Source of the DNA: Trileptium ribeirensis
Taxonomy: Eukaryota; Nematoda; Enoplea; Enoplida; Thoracostomopsidae
NCBI GenBank assembly: GCA_030248225.1
Contig: JASANE010005196.1
Coordinates: 29,171-93,170, forward strand
Length of the DNA stretch: 64,000 nucleotides
Reading direction: 5' to 3'
Under the pieces are notes generated by a model. That model saw nothing but the letters and a program-made list of their open reading frames with translations. It was not told the origin of the DNA and did not search any database. Positions 58,891 through 64,000 of the stretch are shown here, piece after piece. The first letter of the stretch is position 1, and every line of letters starts with the position of its first letter. A program made the translations under genes and the position numbers.

Positions 58891-60059
58891 TTAACAATTC
58901 AAAAAATGTAGGGGTGTCAGGGCAGGTTGTTAAAGGTCACGAAATTATATGTTTGTTAAGTTTAAATTCAAAGGTATTTGAATTTGAAAAGAGCATAATT
59001 GGCTGTATTCTGTATTAAACTTCTTGCTACACGTATTACATTTTACATTTTGTAAACGTTGACCGAACTGACACCGTCGCGATGAGTAGCACCTGGGCCG
59101 CTCTACTTACCGCTGATTAAACACTGAGATATGGCGACGCTGTTGCTACGATCCTTGGCTTCTCGCAATGCGTGCAAAAAATAACACGGCCAAATGTATT
59201 CTACGTAACGCATTAAGTTAATGCGTTGCTTCGTATTGTATTAAGTTGCTGTGGTGCAACCATTATATGTATGTAGAAATTTTAATAATATTACAATATA
59301 TGCATGTATGTAACAGCAATATATATTTGCACGTAGTATCGATCGTAACTTTTCGCTTAACATCATTCCTATTGTTCACGGTTAGATATATAGTTTTTAA
59401 TTTCAATAAATCTTAAAATAATGCCTAGCTACGAAAAATATGGTAAATTAGAAATTCTTTAAGTGAAAAAAATTCTGTGGGACGGGCTGCAGTACGAGTT
59501 AAAAAATCGTGCAGGAAGGGGGTCGAGGGAGATCACTGTACAATCGAACAATTTTTTGGGAAGATTAGATTGGGTATAATGTACGGTTATGCGCATGCAG
59601 GTTACTATGAGTTGATTGAATTCTAAGTGTAGTGAGTTAAAGAGCGAAGCGAAGAATTTCCACCAGCCGTGACAGTTGTGAAATTTGACAATGTCCGTAA
59701 TTGTGTTTTTAGGATGATGCGAGTATTACTCAAAGCTGGCTGGGCAGACTGGTTCGCGTGATAGCTCATTTGAAATGGAATCACTATTTGCCCTTTAGTT
59801 AGGCGCGAATCACGATTCCAACATATTCGTCGCCCAAAAAGCGGGCCAAACCAGCTTGGTTTGGGTCCCGAAGGGGCCTAAAATCAACCGGTGTAGATAG
59901 TAGATATCTGAGTGAAACTGGGTTCCCTTTGTAATGCAGCTATAAGACTATAATACTTTGCTTCTATAATGCGATTCTTCTAGGTTGTAGGATTTGGGTC
60001 AAAACGGGTTCTAAAATGGGGTTATGAGACCCAAAATATATACGTTAGCATGGACGTTT
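58891..60059. other. No supported feature
   Basis: AT-rich with short ORFs only. No repeat, RNA gene or exon can be supported. Confidence 0.35.
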
Positions 60060-60704
60060 TTCATTTTACAAATTTCCCGACGAGAGATTTGACAATTTTC
60101 CTTTTTTCCAAATTTTCACAACTTTAATTTTCAACAAGATTTGTCCAAGAGAAATTTCTCATTTTCCCTGATTCTAAGCCTTCAAAAATTTTGTACTTTG
60201 CAAACATTTTCACTTCACCGTTTCCCAAAATTTCACAACGGTAATTTTTTCAACCATTTCGTTTTCCATATTTCCCGCTTTCCAGTTGCTAAAACTTCCC
60301 AACATTCCTATTTCTCAAAATTTCCCAATTTTTACCCTTGCTAATATTCGCCTAGTGTAAAGTTCCCAACGATCTCGTTTCACATAATTTACCAGCTTTG
60401 CATTTTCAAAATTTTACCATTTTTATTTCGCAGTATTTGACAATGTTCTTGATTCTCAAAATTCCCTATTATCTTAAACCTTCCCTAGTTTCCTAGTGCC
60501 CCAATTTCCGAACTATCGCTCAAACAATTCCAATGCGAAATTTCTCAACTTTTACGACGTTTCCCAAAACGGAAACGAAAACCTTCCGAGTTTATCATTT
60601 CAAGCTTTCCTTGCTGCTGCGATTTTCGAACTGTTTTAACTTTTCGTTTTGCAAAACGTCTTTCCCACTTTCCAAAATTTCCAACAGAAAATTGCTCAAT
60701 TTTG
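60060..60704 (+). repeat. Second pyrimidine-rich satellite block, left part
   Basis: Units such as TTTCCCAAAATTTC and CAACTTTTCC, same strand bias as the 26-57 kb array but more A-rich. Interrupted at 60704 by a small inverted-repeat element. Confidence 0.7.
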
Positions 60705-61134
60705 GGCACTCACGTAGAGAGCCGTCATGGCACTCACGTAGAGAGCCTGTCTACAGTAACCCACTCACGTAGAGAGCCTGTCTACAGTAACCCTACTGGC
60801 TGGAATTAACTACTATAGCACTTCCTTTAACGTAATTGGACACATCAATATCCTGCTGATCATATTTTTAGGGCATAACAACCAATAAGAAATAGAATAT
60901 CCACATGTCTATCGCCCAATGATGGGCCCGAATACAGTGGGCGGTAAAGTTGTGTTCCTCGCGACCAATAGCGATTTAGTAGAGTTACATATATGCAATA
61001 TAATATATTGCCACTGCTATTAGAACGGAGTTCACATCGAATCCCTAATGATTGGTCAATAAAAACCTATATGTCAGTAGTTTAGTACCTAATCATATCA
61101 ATTTATAATACAGGGTTACTGTAGACAGGCATGA
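60705..61134. mobile_element. Small TIR element in the satellite (430 bp)
   Basis: Flanked by an identical 8-base word, CAATTTTG (60697-60704 and 61135-61142). Inverted motif GCCTGTCTACAGTAACCCT (60776-60794) with AGGGTTACTGTAGACAGGC (61112-61130). The left end also holds three direct copies of CACTCACGTAGAGAGCC (about 60706, 60730 and 60762). An 8-bp target duplication suits hAT elements; the family is not known. No ORF. Confidence 0.65.
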
Positions 61135-62085
61135 CAATTTTGTTGTTTGCCGAACTTTATCAACCTTCACGTTTCTTAGAATTAGGCCAGAGATTATCCA
61201 TTGGGAAATTTTCTCCTTCCAAACCTTTTCCAACTTTTCAAAATTTCCCTAGTTTCCCTGTTCCAAAAACATCGCATTATGAATTTTTCAAACTTTACTG
61301 TTTCCCAACATTCTTGGTTTCCCAACGCTTTCAGCTTTCCAATTTTTCAATATTTCTTAGTTATTTTGTTTCCCAAAATTGGTAAGGCAAAATTTCCAAA
61401 CATTCCCTTTTCCCAACTTTCCGTTTTTAATACTTTTCTCATTTCATAATATTCCCCACTTTCCTTCTTGTCAAACTTTCCTAACTTGAAATTTACAAAT
61501 GTCCTATTTTGAACCGGCTGTGAGAAAAATGTCTCAAATTTTCATCAGCTTTCCGTTAGTCATCTTTATCGTTTCAAAAATTTCCCACGGAAAATATTTC
61601 ACTTTCCTGTTTTTTAATATTTCACCAGTTTTGCGATTGCCTAACATTTCTCTAAAAATTTCTGAACGGTAAATGTCCCAATTTTCCTGTTTGTCAAAGT
61701 TTCTCGACATTCCCGTTTTTCGAAATTTCTGAAACGTTTTCCTAATGCGACTTTGACAAGTTTCTTGCTGCTCGAACTTTCTCGACGTTCCAGTTTCTCC
61801 ATATTTCACCAGTTACTCATTTCCCGAAATTTTCCCATGGGAGATCCACAAGTTTTCCGTCTCCTAAGCTTTCCTAGTTCCCAAGTATGCAAATTTTACC
61901 AATTTTCTGTTTTCCAAAATTTTCCAACTTTTCCATTTCCCAATATTTCTCAGCTTTCCTATTTCTAAAAATTTACCAACTTTCCCGTTTTCCAAAATTC
62001 TCCAATTTTAACGTTTCCCAAATTTCTCGACCATATGTCATCTCTCAAGTTTCTTGTTTCCTAAAGTTTTCTATCAAACAGTTAC
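61135..62085 (+). repeat. Second pyrimidine-rich satellite block, right part
   Basis: Continues the block left of the small element, with TTTCCCAA and AAATTTTCC words, and ends near 62085. ORFs on either strand are compositional artefacts. Confidence 0.7.
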
Positions 62086-62289
62086 TGAGATAAATTGTAG
62101 CAGGATGTGTGTCTTTGAGGGGCATCGGACGCACAAGTATAAGTAAACCAAAAATTTACATTTTATTTATATTTTGACAAGTGTACTGCTTTTGTGCAGT
62201 TTTATTGGAACGCTGTGATTACTCTCCTGTATGCAGACTGCTATACAATAAATACCAGTTGATCAATTATATTAATAGCGCAAAATAGT

Positions 62290-62530
62290 ACAGACGATAA
62301 TTTTCAAATGGTCTTGTTTTGGCAACGATGTAGACTTGCATAATAGGCCTTCGTTGCTATGTTCTGTATATTAACGACTCACTTTGTGGTTTAAGATATT
62401 TTTCTGGCATAGTAGTGCTATCAATTTCGTTGATGGATGATCAGCAGCGGATGATAATGGAATAGTCGTTAATATTAAAAGCTGTGTGTACGTAATTTCT
62501 AATCAGCAAAGATTCACGATGATCAAATAG
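62290..62530 (+). repeat. Diverged local duplication, copy 2
   Basis: Counterpart of 58640-58890: TTGTTTTGGCAACG, GACTTGC, CTTCGTTGCTATG, AAGATATTTTTCTGG, GATAATGGA and GTAATTTCTAATCA in order. Confidence 0.6.
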
Positions 62531-62938
62531 AACACGAGCCAAATTAAAATTAAAAAAACTTCAGAATCACGGCACTGTTTGTGTAGTTGCTTTACCGCAA
62601 TTTTTAATGGAATTAAAAACTTCTTTGATATTTACCGACGATGTATGCAGTTGTATATATAAATAAGTATGTCCCATACTTCTTTTTTGTTTGGCTTCTT
62701 TTATATCCTATGTGGTGCCTGCTTTCCGATTGTCATTTTATTAGCCGCTTTGATGCTCTCAATTGTAAATATTCAATAAATATGATTAGTACTGTAATCA
62801 GCACTCTTTTGTTTTCGAAATTCCTTGGTTTAGAGCTAGAAAAGTAACGACTACTGGCATTTGAGAACACCGTAGCGAAGTGACAAATGGGGCTCAAATT
62901 TCAAACTTGTTGCACAAAATTTGTCTGATTGACTTCAG

Positions 62939-63133
62939 GTGCGTACGGATTATTGTCAAGGTATATTGGAAAATTATTGGTTGTTTATTTCTAAGAATCG
63001 TGTACTGAACCTTGCAAAATCTGATATCGGTATTCACAGTGTAACTATCGCGAACATTGCCTCAGTGATGTATCCACGCAATTTGCGTACACGTATATTT
63101 GCGGAATGCGCAAAGTTCATTGTTATCCAATGA
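62939..63133 (+). CDS. Possible terminal exon of an unknown host gene
   Basis: An acceptor-like TGATTGACTTCAG ends at 62938. The frame from 62939 is open for 64 codons to TGA (63131). The translation has balanced composition (DYCQGILENYW, IANIASVMYPRNLRTRIFAE, CAKFIVIQ) unlike the AT-rich flanks. No domain recognised. The upstream exons are not identified. Confidence 0.28.
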   Translation: MRTDYCQGILENYWLFISKNRVLNLAKSDIGIHSVTIANIASVMYPRNLRTRIFAECAKFIVIQ

Positions 63134-64000
63134 TATGGTTAATTGTGAATGGCACATCTGTGTTGACGGTCTATGAGTATATATTAGTATAAGATAAAAC
63201 GCGTTTGCAATTGTTTGCGGTCACTAAATCGCGATACTAATCCTTAAAAGAGTGACCGCGAACAGCATCTACGTGTTGCTGTATTGTAAATCCACGTATC
63301 TAATCTGAAATAGTAATTTGAGTGCGGACCATTATTATTATGAAACTCAATCTTGAGCGGTCAGCCGATGATCAGCTACATCTTAAAAATAATTTATGCA
63401 TAAGAAATTCTGTTTCGTCAGTTTAGGTGACTTCTGTTCAGGCCATGCTTAGTAGAGAGACATTGGTTTCGTGTCTAGTTGTCGGCCCATAAAAGTGCTG
63501 TAGGTTTTCTTGCATGTTTTGTGGTAAATTATGCACTCTTAAAAATTAGCGTTATACGTCATATATATTTGTGCACAGTGTCATACATTATTTGTGTTGT
63601 CTGGTTTGGATACACCTTTCAAGTCTGACAGTTTATACATTTGCAATGTATGAATATCAAAGCAATTTTGCACAAAATTTGATGCAGAAGTTTCATCTGT
63701 TGTTTGAATTTTTAGATTCCTATGTATAAAAAATACAATTGTAGTTGGTTGAAATTTATCACATTATAGTATGAAATATACAGCATAATGTATGAAGCAT
63801 CACATATATTTGCATCAAATACAACAACTGGATTATATGAATTTGAGTATACTTTGTATAAATTTGAATATGTATTTGTATGAAAAATAAGATATGTACT
63901 GTATGAATTTTTTATTTAATTGTATGAGATTAAATATAGTTTAAATATGAATTTTCATACATTTTTGTATTAAATATGATATATGTTCATAGATAAAAAA
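63134..64000. other. AT-rich end of window, no supported feature
   Basis: Irregular TATGAA/TTTGTAT-like repeats from about 63640 to the end, without a fixed period. No ORF of note. Confidence 0.4.

Noticed and set aside
1..64000. tRNA or rRNA genes
   Set aside because: No A-box/B-box pair or rRNA core was recognised by eye on either strand; a covariance-model scan would be decisive.

Overview
The window looks like nuclear DNA of an invertebrate animal. It is AT-rich, has spliced genes, is dense in transposons, and contains an env-bearing Ty3-type (Metaviridae-like) LTR retroelement. I see no rRNA, tRNA, CRISPR array or bacterial operon, and the species cannot be fixed from the sequence. Almost everything recognisable is mobile DNA or its repeats; host exons are only weakly suggested at 18.8, 23.9, 58.3 and 62.9 kb.

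1-9.4 kb: the end of a hAT-like miniature element (TIR at 262-277), another palindromic MITE, a run of six perfect hairpins at 2.0-2.4 kb, then about 5.8 kb of AT-rich DNA with no supported gene. 9.44-14.99 kb: a 5.5-kb cut-and-paste transposon with perfect 17-bp terminal inverted repeats, G-tract subterminal repeats and a three-exon transposase gene on the minus strand, broken by one frameshift. A ~1.25-kb direct repeat abuts both ends exactly (8190-9440 and 14990-17402). The right copy carries a complete 1174-bp hAT-like MITE. 17.4-26.4 kb: diverged MITE copies, a four-unit tandem repeat at 22.7-23.2 kb and two weak exon candidates.

26.4-62.1 kb: a pyrimidine-rich (TTTCCC/ACATTTTCC-type) degenerate satellite with a higher-order period of about 1.1-1.2 kb. 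It is interrupted by a giant LTR retroelement of 26,485 bp (27187-53671). The LTRs are ~3.8 and ~4.0 kb and the internal region is 18.7 kb. The order is unusual: gag (capsid, CCHC nucleocapsid), a repeat-rich accessory ORF, an unknown ORF, env (signal/anchor, furin-like site, fusion peptide, transmembrane helix), protease in the same open frame as env, RT-RNase H, integrase, a ~610-codon unknown extension, and then two tandem paralogous ~417-codon genes. Each of these has an N-terminal NADAR (YbiA-like, ADP-ribose-related) domain and a C-terminal SGNH-like domain. The second is intact although the rest of the element is heavily damaged, with catalytic residues lost in RT, a changed protease loop and a lost zinc-finger Cys in integrase. 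Both NADAR ATGs directly follow pyrimidine-AG splice-acceptor-like sequences, and each LTR carries three repeats ending at a GTAAGT donor-like hexamer, so they may be made from spliced subgenomic mRNA. The 3' LTR contains a 546-bp Harbinger-like MITE.

57.5-64 kb: more satellite (60.06-62.09 kb, split by a small TIR element), a diverged local duplication (58.64-58.89 with 62.29-62.53 kb), two weak exon candidates and plain AT-rich DNA to the end.
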